64,000 nucleotides of DNA from Parerythrobacter_A sp963799315. GTDB taxonomy: Bacteria > Pseudomonadota > Alphaproteobacteria > Sphingomonadales > Sphingomonadaceae. Below the pieces are notes generated by a model. That model was not told the DNA's origin and made no database searches. It saw only the letters and a program-made list of their open reading frames with translations. This document shows positions 1 to 9,396 of the stretch, piece after piece. How positions within the stretch are numbered: the first letter of the stretch is position 1; each line of letters starts with the position of its first letter. The translations under genes and the position numbers were made by a program. The stretch is from contig CAWCWP010000001.1 of the NCBI GenBank assembly GCA_963799315.1, forward strand, positions 806,001 to 870,000. The letters are read 5' to 3'.

Positions 1-89
1 CGCGGTTTCGGCGGTTTTTCTAATGTAGCGAACCGTTTAAATGCCATGTCGGGCACCATGTAGGAAAGTGTTTCCGACTTGACCGCCGG

Positions 90-1412
90 TCACACCACCA
101 ACCCCATCGGGTTCTCCAGCAGCTGCTTCAGCGCATCCATCAGTTTCGCGCCGTCAACGCCGTCGATGGCGCGATGGTCGAAGCTGCCGGTGGCGGTCAT
201 CACCGTTGCGACATCCAGCGCGCCGTCGACCACCGCAGGGCGTTTCTCGCCCGCGCCGACGGCAAGGATCATGGCTTGCGGAGGATTGATGACCGCGTCG
301 AATTGCTTGGTGCCGAACATGCCCAGATTGCTGAGGCTGGCGGTGCCGCCCTGATATTCGTGCGGCTGCAATTTGCCGTCGCGCGCCTTTTCCGCCAGCT
401 CTTTCATCTCGCCGCTGATCTGCGCCAGCCCCTTGCGCCCGGCATCCACGATAATCGGCGTGATGAGGCCGCTGGGCGCGGCCACCGCGACGGAGATGTC
501 CTGCCGTGTATACTGGTGCAGCGTGTCGCCCTGGAAACTGACATTGCACTGTGGCACACGGTCGAGCGCGCGAGCCAGTGCCTTGATGATGAGGTCGTTG
601 ACCGACAGCTTGATGCCGTCCGCCTCCAGCGAGGCGTTCAGTTGCCCGCGCAGTTTCAGCAGTGCATCGAGACGGATATCGACCGTGAGATAGATATGCG
701 GGATCGTCTGCTTCGCCTCGGTCAGGCGGCGCGCGATAACCTTGCGGACATTGTTCAGCTTCTGCGCCTCGAAGGGCGCGCCGAATTCGCTTTCGGCAGG
801 CGTTTTAGCGGGTGTCTTCGGTGTGTCGAGAACCTGTTCGGGTGCCGGTGCCTCTTTGGAAGCACCGCCGCCTTGCGCCTGTTCCACGTCCGCTTTGACG
901 ATGCGACCGTTCGGACCGCTACCGGTGACATCGGAAAGATCGAGGCCTTTTTGCTCCGCGATCCTGCGCGCCAGCGGCGATGCTATCACCCGCTCCCCTT
1001 CGGCAACAGCCGCCTTCGGTGAAGGTGCGCGACTGGCCTTTTCGGGCGAGGCGGCGTCACTTTGCGGCGCGGCTTCGGCTTCGATGTCCTGCACGCGCTC
1101 TTCTTCGACTTCCGCTTCATGCGACGCACCGCCATCCACATCCGCACGCGCCGCCTCGTCCACGCTCTCGCCATCCTCGGCCAGCACGGCGATGACGGTG
1201 CCGACCTTCACGCCCTCCGTCCCTTCCGGCACGGCAATCGAGGCGATAGTGCCTTCGTCGACCGCCTCGAACTCCATCGTCGCCTTGTCGGTCTCGATCT
1301 CGGCCATGATATCGCCCGATGCGACGGTATCGCCTTCCTTCACCAGCCATTTGGCAAGCGTGCCTTCTTCCATCGTCGGCGACAGTGCGGGCATCTTGAT
1401 CGAAATGGGCAT
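90..1412 (-). CDS. pdhC: Pyruvate dehydrogenase complex E2, dihydrolipoamide acetyltransferase
   Basis: This is the 440-residue acetyltransferase core of pyruvate dehydrogenase; it moves the acetyl group from lipoamide to CoA in the cytoplasm. An N-terminal lipoyl domain (about residues 1-75) has the lipoylation motif ETDKATME with Lys43. A long Ala/Glu/Pro linker follows, then a peripheral subunit-binding domain near 140-178 (SPLARRIAEQKG, GSGPNGRI). The catalytic domain runs from about 210 to the end and contains the active-site motif SFDHRAIDG. The single lipoyl domain and the length fit alphaproteobacterial E2. The E1 genes are not in the window; they would lie beyond the left edge or elsewhere. 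The E2 of 2-oxoglutarate dehydrogenase is less likely because of the MPALSPTMEEGTL start, typical of the pyruvate enzyme. Confidence 0.95.
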   Translation of the reverse strand: MPISIKMPALSPTMEEGTLAKWLVKEGDTVASGDIMAEIETDKATMEFEAVDEGTIASIAVPEGTEGVKVGTVIAVLAEDGESVDEAARADVDGGASHEAEVEEERVQDIEAEAAPQSDAASPEKASRAPSPKAAVAEGERVIASPLARRIAEQKGLDLSDVTGSGPNGRIVKADVEQAQGGGASKEAPAPEQVLDTPKTPAKTPAESEFGAPFEAQKLNNVRKVIARRLTEAKQTIPHIYLTVDIRLDALLKLRGQLNASLEADGIKLSVNDLIIKALARALDRVPQCNVSFQGDTLHQYTRQDISVAVAAPSGLITPIIVDAGRKGLAQISGEMKELAEKARDGKLQPHEYQGGTASLSNLGMFGTKQFDAVINPPQAMILAVGAGEKRPAVVDGALDVATVMTATGSFDHRAIDGVDGAKLMDALKQLLENPMGLVV

Positions 1413-1553
1413 GGGGCGGGCTTGGTCCTGTGTTCGTGCCGTGTCGTTCTGACCGCTTTGGACCAGCGCGGCAAGGTTGTTGCGCCGAATACGTTTTCAA
1501 CGGATAACCCCGCACACAGGCGACGGGCAAACCTGCTGCCAAAGGGGAGCGAC

Positions 1554-2009
1554 ATGCGGATATATCTGGTGGTCATCGACGAAAGCGAGGAGGCGCAAAA
1601 GGCGCTGCGCTTCGCATCGCGCCGCGTCAGCGACAGGGGCGATGCGGTGCACATTCTCGCCGTGGTGGAAAAACAGAGCTTTACCGCATTCGGCGCGGTG
1701 CAGGCCACGATCGAGAAAGAAGCGCACGACCGCGCCGAAGCCATCGCGAGCAGCGCAGCGGGCAATTTGTTTTCGGAAAGCGGCCGGATGCCGAAGATTA
1801 CCGTCCGCACAGGCGAGGCACACGAAGTTGTCCGGACATATCTTGCCGAGCATCCCGAAGTCGTGGCGCTAGTGCTGGGCGCGGCGGCAGAGGGGTCGCC
1901 CGGCCCCCTCATCGCGCATTTCGCCAGTCATACCGCCAGCCTGCCCTGCCCCCTTTATATCGTGCCCGGACGGTTCACCACGGAGGAAATCGACAGGCTG
2001 GCCAGCTGA
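1554..2009 (+). CDS. Universal stress protein (UspA family)
   Basis: A 151-residue single-domain Usp-fold protein. It opens with the beta strand and loop MRIYLVVIDESEEAQKAL and ends with LYIVPGRFTTEEID. The middle carries the usual strand VVALVLGAAAEGSPG. In other UspA-family proteins a Gly-rich loop binds nucleotide; here the version (GAAAEGSPGPL) is not a clean ATP-binding GXXGXXXXXXXXGS/T, so ATP binding is uncertain. The start at ATG 1554 is chosen because AAGGGGAGC lies just upstream and the Usp fold begins there, although the frame stays open much further upstream. It is divergent from pdhC and convergent with the peroxiredoxin-like gene. The role in stress tolerance is inferred from the family only. 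Confidence 0.85.
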   Translation: MRIYLVVIDESEEAQKALRFASRRVSDRGDAVHILAVVEKQSFTAFGAVQATIEKEAHDRAEAIASSAAGNLFSESGRMPKITVRTGEAHEVVRTYLAEHPEVVALVLGAAAEGSPGPLIAHFASHTASLPCPLYIVPGRFTTEEIDRLAS

Positions 2010-2012
2010 GTT

Positions 2013-2528
2013 CTAGCTAAGGGTGCCGCGCACCGGATAGTCGTTCTTGCCGATGTAATCGATACCTTGCAGCAACTGGTCCAGCGATGGCCGCGTGAAC
2101 GGCGCGTTCTGGATGTTTGCGAAATACAGCGTGTTGTCGGGCCGGATCAGGAACAGGCCGGGTTCCGAGAACACATCCGGCTCCTCGCTGCCTTCGCGTT
2201 TTTGCGAAATATACAGACCCCACTCGCGCGCGGTGTCTTCCGGCAAATCGTAGACCAGCGGCAGATCGTGCGTTTCCCACTCCTTGTCGACGGTCATCGC
2301 ACGGTCTTCGCTGTCCATCGAGATAGCGAAGGGCGAAATACCACGGTCGGTAAAATCGCTCAGTCGCTCGCCCAGCTCCTCCAGATAATTCCGGCAGATC
2401 GGACAGTGTTTGCCACGATAGAACACTAGCATCGTGAAGGCGTCGGGGCTTTGGCTGTAGAGGTCGAACCGCGCCTGTATCGTCAGCGGCAATTCGAGGT
2501 CGGGCACTTTCTGGCCGGGCTTGAGCAT
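2013..2528 (-). CDS. Peroxiredoxin-like protein (AhpC/TSA thioredoxin fold)
   Basis: A 171-residue thioredoxin-fold protein. It starts MLKPGQKVPDLELPL, the usual opening of AhpC/TSA peroxiredoxins. The redox motif is HCPICRNYLEEL near residue 45: a CxxC arrangement instead of the lone peroxidatic Cys of classical enzymes, which places it in the 'peroxiredoxin-like' subgroup. A strong ribosome binding site, AAGGAG, lies 7 bases before the ATG. It probably reduces peroxides or acts as a thiol oxidoreductase in the cytoplasm; the substrate cannot be read from sequence. It follows rnr on the same strand after about 50 bases and may be cotranscribed with it. Confidence 0.8.
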   Translation of the reverse strand: MLKPGQKVPDLELPLTIQARFDLYSQSPDAFTMLVFYRGKHCPICRNYLEELGERLSDFTDRGISPFAISMDSEDRAMTVDKEWETHDLPLVYDLPEDTAREWGLYISQKREGSEEPDVFSEPGLFLIRPDNTLYFANIQNAPFTRPSLDQLLQGIDYIGKNDYPVRGTLS

Positions 2529-2578
2529 GGGTTTCTCCTTTTCATGCCTTCAACGCCCTGAAAACGCCGCATGTTCCG

Positions 2579-4900
2579 TCAGCGCTTGCGTTTCGCTCTG
2601 CCTTGGTGGCGGATATTGCCCGGCCGGCCCCGCTTTCCTGCGGCCTTTCCGTCCGAGGACTTGCCGCGATAACCCTTTTTCGGGCCGCGACCCGCTGGAC
2701 GCCCGCCGCGCGGTTCGATGGCATTGCCATCCGCATCCAGCGGCACGAATTTCAGCGCGCCGGTCAGCGCATTCGCCTCGCCCAGCTTCAGTTCCAACCT
2801 GTCGCCGGTTGTATAGCTGCGACCGCTGCGTTCGCCGATCAGGGCCTGTGCCTTCTCGTCATAGCGGAAGAAATCGTCGCCCAGCGTGCTGACCGGCACC
2901 AGCCCGTCGCCGCCGAGCTTTTCGATGGTGGCGAAGAAGCCGAAATTCTGCACGCCGGTGATACGCGTATCGAATGTTTCGCCCACGCGCCCCGCCAGCC
3001 ATGCCGCGACGTAGCGGTCCACGGTGTCCCGTTCCGCTTCCATCGCGCGGCGTTCGGTCTTGCTGATGGCGTCGGTGATCTTGCCCAGATCGTCGCGGTC
3101 GCGATCCGACAGGCCGGATTTTGGCGGGATGTCGCCCTTCGGCTTGGGTTGCTCCAGATTGAAGGCATCGGAGAAGGCGCGATGCACCAGCAGGTCGGCA
3201 TAGCGGCGGATGGGCGAAGTGAAATGGGCGTAGGAGCCGAGCGCCAGCCCGAAATGCCCCGCATTGCGCGGGCCGTAATAGGCTTGCGTCTGGGTGCGCA
3301 GCACGGCCTCCATCGTCTGCGCCTTGTCCGCCTCTTCCGTCACGTCCTTCAGCATCCGGTTGAACAGGCCGGGCGTGATGACCTGCCCCAACGCCAGTTT
3401 GCGGCCCAGCGTCTCCATATATTCCTTCAGCGCGACCAGCTTCTCGCGGCTCGGCGGCTCGTGGACGCGATAGACGACGGGCGCGGTCTTGCTTTCCAGC
3501 GCCTTGGCAGCGGCGACATTGGCCGCGATCATGAAATCTTCCACCACGCGGTGCGCATCCAGCCGTTCGCGCACGGCGATCTCGGCAATCTTGCCAGCCT
3601 CGTCCAGCATGACGCGGCGTTCGGGCAAGTCCAGTTCCAGCGGATCGCGCCCCGCCCTCGCCTTCGCCAGCACACCCCAGCAGGCCCACAGGTTGCGCAA
3701 CGGCTCGCCCGCCTTACCTGCATCGATCTGCGCCTGCGCATCCTCGTAAGCAATGTTGGCCGCCAGCCGCACGATGGCCCGCGTGAAACGCTGCGAGGTG
3801 ATCCTGCCTGCCTTGTCGATCCGCAAGTGACAGACCATCGCCGCGCGATCCTGATCCTGTTTTAGCGAGCAGACATCGGCGCTCAGCACTTCGGGCAACA
3901 TCGGCACTACGCGGTCGGGAAAATAGACCGAATTGCCCCGCTTGCGCGCTTCGCGATCCACTGCACCGCCGGGGCGCACATAGAACGCGACATCGGCAAT
4001 CGCCACGATGGCGCGGAAACCGCCCTGCCCGTCCGGTTCGGCCCAGATGGCATCGTCATGGTCGCGCGCGTCGGCAGGGTCGATGGCTACGATCGGCACA
4101 TCGCGCAGGTCTTCGCGGGTCTCGTCTGACAGTGGCAGCTTCGCCACGCGCTGTGCCTCGTCCAGCGTTTCCTCAGGGAACACGTCGGGGATGCCGTGCT
4201 TCGATATGGCAATCAGCGAGAAGGCGCGCGGGGCCAGCGGATCGCCCAGCACTTCCACGACCTTCACTCCGGCCCGCGCGCCGCGACCAGTCGGTTCGGC
4301 GCGCACCAGCTCGCCGGCTGACGCTTCGCCAAGATCGCTGATCGGCGACGAGGTCCGGACCCGCTTGTCCACCGGCGACAGCCACGCCTTGCCGCCTGCA
4401 TCCACCTCGACAACGCCCATCAACCCTTCGGTTTTCGCGGGCAGTTTCTTCATCACATGGGCGATCCAGCCCCCGCCCGCTTCCTCGGTCCGGGCCAGAA
4501 TCCTGTCGCCCACCTTTAGTGCGGCATGGCGGGTGCGGCCCTTGTTGTTTTCGATAACGCGCAGACGCGGCGGCGGTGTTGCGTCGTCGGGTTGCCAGCT
4601 ATCGGGAATGGCGTGGGGTTCGCCATCCTCGATTTCCAGCACACGCAGCACGGTGACTTTCGGCACGCCGCCCATGCGGGTGTAGGCCGTCTTCTTGCCG
4701 TCGATCAGTCCTTCCTCCGCCATATCGCGTAGCCGCTTTTTCAGCGCGATTTTCTCTTGTCCTTTCAGCCCGAACCCCTTGGCGATCTCGCGCTTGCCGA
4801 CCACGCCGTCGGCGCCCTGGATGAATTCGATGATCTGGGCAGGCGACGGCAGGCCGCTCGTGCGTTTGGCTGGACGTTTGGACGGGGAAGGTTTTGGCAT
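2579..4900 (-). CDS. rnr: Ribonuclease R
   Basis: A 773-residue 3'-5' exoribonuclease of the RNB family that degrades structured RNA. The order is an N-terminal winged helix (FIQGADGVVGKREIAKGFGL), cold-shock domains, the RNB catalytic domain with the metal-binding motif DPADARDHDDAIW, then an S1 domain (about FDTRITGVQNFGFFATIEK) and a Lys/Arg/Gly-rich tail. The start at ATG 4900 gives MPKPSPSKRP; the open frame extends further upstream, but that part is non-conserved and runs into the divergent neighbour. The basic tail suits RNA or ribosome binding as in E. coli RNase R. No frameshift was seen across the 2.3 kb. Confidence 0.95.
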   Translation of the reverse strand: MPKPSPSKRPAKRTSGLPSPAQIIEFIQGADGVVGKREIAKGFGLKGQEKIALKKRLRDMAEEGLIDGKKTAYTRMGGVPKVTVLRVLEIEDGEPHAIPDSWQPDDATPPPRLRVIENNKGRTRHAALKVGDRILARTEEAGGGWIAHVMKKLPAKTEGLMGVVEVDAGGKAWLSPVDKRVRTSSPISDLGEASAGELVRAEPTGRGARAGVKVVEVLGDPLAPRAFSLIAISKHGIPDVFPEETLDEAQRVAKLPLSDETREDLRDVPIVAIDPADARDHDDAIWAEPDGQGGFRAIVAIADVAFYVRPGGAVDREARKRGNSVYFPDRVVPMLPEVLSADVCSLKQDQDRAAMVCHLRIDKAGRITSQRFTRAIVRLAANIAYEDAQAQIDAGKAGEPLRNLWACWGVLAKARAGRDPLELDLPERRVMLDEAGKIAEIAVRERLDAHRVVEDFMIAANVAAAKALESKTAPVVYRVHEPPSREKLVALKEYMETLGRKLALGQVITPGLFNRMLKDVTEEADKAQTMEAVLRTQTQAYYGPRNAGHFGLALGSYAHFTSPIRRYADLLVHRAFSDAFNLEQPKPKGDIPPKSGLSDRDRDDLGKITDAISKTERRAMEAERDTVDRYVAAWLAGRVGETFDTRITGVQNFGFFATIEKLGGDGLVPVSTLGDDFFRYDEKAQALIGERSGRSYTTGDRLELKLGEANALTGALKFVPLDADGNAIEPRGGRPAGRGPKKGYRGKSSDGKAAGKRGRPGNIRHQGRAKRKR

Positions 4901-4974
4901 TTCGTACAGGTAGGGCTGCGCGGGCGGCGCGGCAACTGCGGCATCGGGAACCGAGCGCGCCATGCTTCGCTGTG

Positions 4975-5859
4975 ATGACGATGGAACACGCACTAGTGCA
5001 GCGCGGCGGCGCTTCGGACATTTCAATGGCGTGGGCGCGGATCACGCTCTGTTACCTGTGGCGCTTCGGCAGGTTACCGAACCTTGCCGTACCCACGCGC
5101 TTCACGGAACTGGTGCAGTTGCGCAAGCTGTATGACCGCGATGCCGGCATGACCGCATGTCTGGACAAGCACGAGTTCAAGCGGAGCGTGGCCGACTGCC
5201 TTGGCGACGCGTGGGTCACGCCGACGCTGGCTTGTTGGCCGACCCTGCCCCCATTCAGGCCAGGCTTCGGCGGTGCGGCCATGTTCAAGGCACGCAGCGG
5301 CTGCAACCAGTATGCGCCGCTGTCCGCAGATGCCTCGCCGGAATGCTGGCAGTCCCTGAAACGTCGCGCAAACCGCTGGACCGCTGCACCCTATGGCGGA
5401 TGGCTGGACGAATGGGCGTATCGCGATGCGCCGCGCGGCGTGCTTGCCGAACCGATGCTGGGTGACGGCGAGACACCTTTGACCGATTACAAGATCTATG
5501 TGTTTGGCGGAGAAGCCACGCATATCCAGGTGCATACGGGGCGCGGCAGCAACCATCGCTGGGTGCTTTACGACCGGTCCGGCAAGCGGATGGCGCGACG
5601 TACAGGACCGGGACCGGGCTTGCCACGCAGCCTGCCCGACATGCTGCGCGCTGCCGAGCGTCTCGCCGCACCGTTTCACTTTGCGCGCGTGGATTTTTAC
5701 GAGATCGGGGGCCGCCCGCGCTTCGGCGAATTCTGCTTCTATCCCGGTTCCGGGCTCGACCGGTTCGAGGAGGACTGGATCGACGCCGAGCTTGGCCGGC
5801 TTTGGCTGGCTGCGCTGGATGCGTCTAATCGTCGGATGCCGGTTCCGCTATCGGCATGA
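4975..5859 (+). CDS. TupA-like ATP-grasp family protein
   Basis: About 294 residues. It resembles the ATPgrasp_TupA family found with polysaccharide and teichuronopeptide genes. The support is the C-terminal block FARVDFYEIGGRPRFGEFCF followed by YPGSGLDRF, the family's metal/ATP-binding end, and an N-terminal region with KLYDRD and the lysine-rich KHEFKR. Family members are thought to make amide or peptide bonds to glycan substrates; the target here is unknown. ATG 4975 is favoured, but 4981 and 5026 are possible and no strong ribosome site decides. The gene stands alone, divergent from rnr and tail-to-tail with the M28 peptidase (35-base overlap), so context does not reveal a glycan locus. 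Confidence 0.7.
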   Translation: MTMEHALVQRGGASDISMAWARITLCYLWRFGRLPNLAVPTRFTELVQLRKLYDRDAGMTACLDKHEFKRSVADCLGDAWVTPTLACWPTLPPFRPGFGGAAMFKARSGCNQYAPLSADASPECWQSLKRRANRWTAAPYGGWLDEWAYRDAPRGVLAEPMLGDGETPLTDYKIYVFGGEATHIQVHTGRGSNHRWVLYDRSGKRMARRTGPGPGLPRSLPDMLRAAERLAAPFHFARVDFYEIGGRPRFGEFCFYPGSGLDRFEEDWIDAELGRLWLAALDASNRRMPVPLSA

Positions 5860-7168
5860 ACGCGCCTGCCGGCACTGCGCTGGCCACCGGCGACATCTCT
5901 CCGTTCGCACCGGTGGCGCTGACGCCGAAGAACCAGTCGTCGCCGCGCACCCCTTCCAACTTGGCACTGGTCGCCACCACATTCTCGATCAGCGGTTCGG
6001 CGCGCCATGCGCTTTCATCGGTCCGGCGTTGCCAGATGGTGTAGCCGATCGCGCCCGCCACCGGCTCCCATTTCAGCGTGGTAAATGTCTGCACGGCAGC
6101 TTCTGCCGAGGGTGCAGGCGGCATCGGCGTGCGGGCCAGACGGTCCAGCGCGCGCACGTTCAATCGGGTCACGCGCGTCAGATAGGCGAAGTCCATCTCG
6201 TCCACCGTGTCGCCATAGGTGATACCGTCTTCGACGCGCAGATCCTGATGCTGGTGTTCGTAATCCTCCACCGCGACCGAAATGCGGACGGCGGGATAAC
6301 CTGCCTCCAAAAACGGGATCTGGTCACCGCCCCGGCCCATCCGGTCAGTGCGCCAGATTTGCCGCACGTCGATACCGCCTTCGGTCTCGTCGGCCAGCCC
6401 GTCGATCCAGCGCGACAGGTTGCGGCCCGGACTGTCGTTCTCGCCACCTTCGCGCCGTTGCGCGGCGCGCACCGCGTCGGTCAGGTCGGCTCGCGCGCCT
6501 TCGGAGAAAACGCGGACGTGTTCGGCATCGCAGAACCCGTCCGAACCGCAACTGCCGCCGACCATATCGTTGCTGAGCACGGCCTTGACCTGCCAGCCCT
6601 GTTCCTTCGCGTAATCGACCAGCAGGCGTGCGCCGTAGAGGCCCTGCTCCTCGCCCGCGACTAGCGCGTAAACGATGGTGGACGGGTAGGTGTTTTTCGA
6701 CAGCATCCGCGCCGCTTCGATAGACAGCGCGACACCCGAAGCGTCGTCGTTCGCACCGGGCGCATCGCTGGTGAAATCGGAGACATCGCTGACCCGGCTG
6801 TCGATATGGCCCTGCACGATGATGACTTCGTTCGGACGCTCGCTGCCGCGCTGGATGGCGACGGCATTGCGTAGCCGGGTGGGCGTCGGGATACGCCGCC
6901 CTTCGACGATGCTTTCGGGCAGCACCACTTCGAGGCATCCGCCGCATTCCGCGGAAATCGCACGGAAAGTGTCCGCGCCCCAGTCGACGGCGGCGCCGAT
7001 GCCGCGCTCCGGATCGGTTTGCGATGACAGGGTGTGCCGCGTGCCGAAGGCAACCAGTCGCTCGACATCCGCGCGCAGGCGGTCTTCGGAGACTTCGGCG
7101 GCAGGGTCGGACGTTGCAGTGGCTGGCTGGGCGAAGACGAGAAGCGGAAGCAGGAGAAATTTGCGCAT
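5825..7168 (-). CDS. Secreted M28-family zinc aminopeptidase
   Basis: A 447-residue metallopeptidase with a signal peptide (MRKFLLLPLLVFAQPATA). Zinc-ligand motifs follow the M28 order: GHIDSR, then GANDDASG, then GEEQGLYGA, then the SNDMVGG region, and a late His in DYEHQHQD. This fits a two-zinc exopeptidase acting in the periplasm or outside the cell. After the catalytic domain (to about residue 345) comes a fibronectin-III-like tail (TLKWEPVAGAIGYTIWQRR), often found in secreted peptidases. It lies downstream of the DUF805 gene on the same strand. Substrate specificity cannot be told from sequence. Confidence 0.85.
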   Translation of the reverse strand: MRKFLLLPLLVFAQPATATSDPAAEVSEDRLRADVERLVAFGTRHTLSSQTDPERGIGAAVDWGADTFRAISAECGGCLEVVLPESIVEGRRIPTPTRLRNAVAIQRGSERPNEVIIVQGHIDSRVSDVSDFTSDAPGANDDASGVALSIEAARMLSKNTYPSTIVYALVAGEEQGLYGARLLVDYAKEQGWQVKAVLSNDMVGGSCGSDGFCDAEHVRVFSEGARADLTDAVRAAQRREGGENDSPGRNLSRWIDGLADETEGGIDVRQIWRTDRMGRGGDQIPFLEAGYPAVRISVAVEDYEHQHQDLRVEDGITYGDTVDEMDFAYLTRVTRLNVRALDRLARTPMPPAPSAEAAVQTFTTLKWEPVAGAIGYTIWQRRTDESAWRAEPLIENVVATSAKLEGVRGDDWFFGVSATGANGEMSPVASAVPAGAFMPIAEPASDD

Positions 7169-7221
7169 GGCCGGACTGTTACGCCCGACATGGCATTTTG
7201 CAAGGGACGGTCGGCGTGAGA

Positions 7222-7809
7222 CTATTCCGGCTGCTCGCCAAAGCGGTTGGGGCCGTCATGCGATTTGAAAAATCCGACGATGATTATTCCCAGATACGCA
7301 AGATAGCCCGGCAGACCGTAAAGCTGGCTTTCGCGCTGCGCCTGTTGCGATAGCGCAGGCTGCGATGTGTCCATCGCCTCCGCCAACAGCCGCAGCGTAT
7401 CATCCATGAAGATGATTTGGACGCAAAGGCTTGCAACCAGCAGAAGAATGATCGGGATCGCCAGCCAACCCGGCTTCGTAAAATCATGCAATCGTCGCAC
7501 AAGCGCCGCAGCAATCAGCACCGTCAGCAATACAGTCATTGCGACGCTGAGCTGGAGCGTGGTGCCCATCCCGTCCGTCACGGCCTGTGTCATCGCAACC
7601 GTCGTCACATCGGGATCGGCCGCCGCGCCCGACTTAACGAGCGCGAAGATGGTCGAGGCCATGTCGACTAGCATCGGGATGGCGGCAAGCAGGCCAACGG
7701 CGAACTGCAAGAGCAGCAGGAACAGGACATAGAGCCAGAAGGTCCGCCGCCCGTCGCTACCTGAAAAGCGCGTCAGGTTGGACAGGTTGTAACGCACTGC
7801 GGTGAGCAT
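7222..7809 (-). CDS. DUF805-type inner-membrane protein
   Basis: A 195-residue membrane protein with about four hydrophobic segments: LYVLFLLLLQFAVGLLAA, LSVAMTVLLTVLIAAALV, WLAIPIILLLVASLCVQII and a last one near YLAYLGIIIVGF. It begins MLTAVRYNLSNLTRFSGSDG and has the R-RTFWLY entry into the first membrane helix and the RRLHDFTKPGW loop, both typical of DUF805 proteins. The function is unknown. The start at ATG 7809 is chosen because the DUF805 pattern begins there and the upstream proS stop is 7 bases away. It is probably cotranscribed with proS. Confidence 0.75.
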   Translation of the reverse strand: MLTAVRYNLSNLTRFSGSDGRRTFWLYVLFLLLLQFAVGLLAAIPMLVDMASTIFALVKSGAAADPDVTTVAMTQAVTDGMGTTLQLSVAMTVLLTVLIAAALVRRLHDFTKPGWLAIPIILLLVASLCVQIIFMDDTLRLLAEAMDTSQPALSQQAQRESQLYGLPGYLAYLGIIIVGFFKSHDGPNRFGEQPE

Positions 7810-7816
7810 TGCCGGA

Positions 7817-9361
7817 TCAGTATGCCCGCGCCAGGTAAATGCGCTCCACCGCCGGTTCGCCAGTGAAGAAACACGCACCTTCGACAGGCGAGGCATCCAT
7901 CGGGACATTGCGGATCGTCAGCTTCATCGCTTTCAATTCCTCGACCACCGCGTCCAGCGCCGCGCCGGTCGGCTTGGCCCACTGCACCTCGACCCAGCCG
8001 GGATATTGCACATCGTCGGCGTAGATTTCCGCAAGTGCTTCGCGCGTCGTCACGCCCTTCGTGATGTTCGCCTCGCGCCGCGCCTCGGCTTCGTTGAACA
8101 ACGCCGTCTGCATTTCGGCCAGCATTGCGGGCACCGTTTCGGCAGCCTCGTCTCGCGTGGGCGATGCGAAGGCGGGCTTGCCGTTGTCCGCATTCCACAG
8201 CGCGTCGCGGCGCAGCAGGCTTACAACGCCGCCATCCATGTCGCGGCCACCGACCTCGATAATGACCGGTGCGCCCTTGCGGACCCAGTCCCACCGTTTG
8301 GCCGCCGCCTTGCCGGGCTTGGTATCGAGCAGCACGCGCACCGGCTCGCCCAGCGTCGATTGCACCGCCAGCTTCGCGCGCAAGTCCTCGCAATAGGCGA
8401 CCAGTGCTTCGTCTTCCGGCTTGTCGCGCAGCATCGGCAGGATGACGACTTGCCACGGCGCGATAGCCGGCGGCACGCGCAGCCCGTCATCGTCGCCATG
8501 TGTCATGATGACGCCGCCGACCATGCGCGTGGACACGCCCCAGCTGGTGGTGTGGCACAGCGCCTGCTGGCCTTCGCGGTCCTGATAGCGGATGCCGCTT
8601 GCCTCTGCGAAATTGGTGCCGAGATAATGACTGGTGCCGGCCTGCAAAGCCTTGCCGTCCTGCATCATCGCTTCGATCGACCATGTTTCGACCGCACCAG
8701 GAAACCGCTCGTTCTCCGGCTTCTCGCCTGTCACCACCGGCATCGCCAGATCGTCTTCGGCACAGGCGCGATAGACTTCCAGCATGGTCATCGTATGCGC
8801 CCGCGCTTCGTCGGCGTCGGCATGGGCGGTATGGCCTTCCTGCCACAGAAATTCGCTGGTGCGCAGGAACATGCGGGTCCGCATTTCCCAGCGCACGACA
8901 TTGGCCCACTGGTTCAGCTTCAGCGGCAGGTCGCGCCAGCTCTGCACCCAGCGCGCCATCGCATCGCCGACGATGGTTTCCGACGTGGGCCGCACCACCA
9001 GCGGTTCTTCCAGTTTCGCGTCGGGATCGGGGATCAGCCCGCCGTTTTCGTCCGCGATCAGGCGATGGTGCGTGACCACCGCCATTTCCTTGGCGAACCC
9101 CTCGACATGCTCCGCCTCGCGCTCGAAATTGGCGAGCGGGATGAAGATGGGGAAATAGCAGTTGTCGTGCCCGGTGTCCTTGATGCGCCGGTCGAGCAGG
9201 TGCTGGATACGCTCCCAGATGCCGAAGCCCCACGGCTTGATGACCATGCACCCGCGCACACCGGATTCTTCGGCCAGGTCGGCGGCGGTGATGACTTCCT
9301 GATACCATGCGGCGAAATCGTCGGCGCGGCGAGTGGTCAGGGCATGGCGGATTTCGGGCAA
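7817..9361 (-). CDS. proS: Proline--tRNA ligase, archaeal/eukaryal-like type
   Basis: A 514-residue class II aminoacyl-tRNA synthetase that charges tRNA-Pro. Motifs include the proline/ATP site VVRPTSE and WEMRTR, FLWQEGHTAH, and the HGDDDGLRVPPAIAPWQV junction to the anticodon-binding domain. It ends in ARAY, a C-terminal tyrosine typical of the archaeal/eukaryal group. The start is TTG 9361: GGAG sits 8 bases upstream, and the protein then begins MPEIRHALTT, matching the family. No ATG fits. The frame is also open into phaR upstream, but only because phaR carries a one-base frameshift; the two are not a fusion. This ProRS type differs from the short ProS type usual in most alphaproteobacteria. 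Confidence 0.92.
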   Translation of the reverse strand: MPEIRHALTTRRADDFAAWYQEVITAADLAEESGVRGCMVIKPWGFGIWERIQHLLDRRIKDTGHDNCYFPIFIPLANFEREAEHVEGFAKEMAVVTHHRLIADENGGLIPDPDAKLEEPLVVRPTSETIVGDAMARWVQSWRDLPLKLNQWANVVRWEMRTRMFLRTSEFLWQEGHTAHADADEARAHTMTMLEVYRACAEDDLAMPVVTGEKPENERFPGAVETWSIEAMMQDGKALQAGTSHYLGTNFAEASGIRYQDREGQQALCHTTSWGVSTRMVGGVIMTHGDDDGLRVPPAIAPWQVVILPMLRDKPEDEALVAYCEDLRAKLAVQSTLGEPVRVLLDTKPGKAAAKRWDWVRKGAPVIIEVGGRDMDGGVVSLLRRDALWNADNGKPAFASPTRDEAAETVPAMLAEMQTALFNEAEARREANITKGVTTREALAEIYADDVQYPGWVEVQWAKPTGAALDAVVEELKAMKLTIRNVPMDASPVEGACFFTGEPAVERIYLARAY

Positions 9362-9396
9362 GGGGCAGGCTCCGGTATATGATCGTGAGTGGCAGG

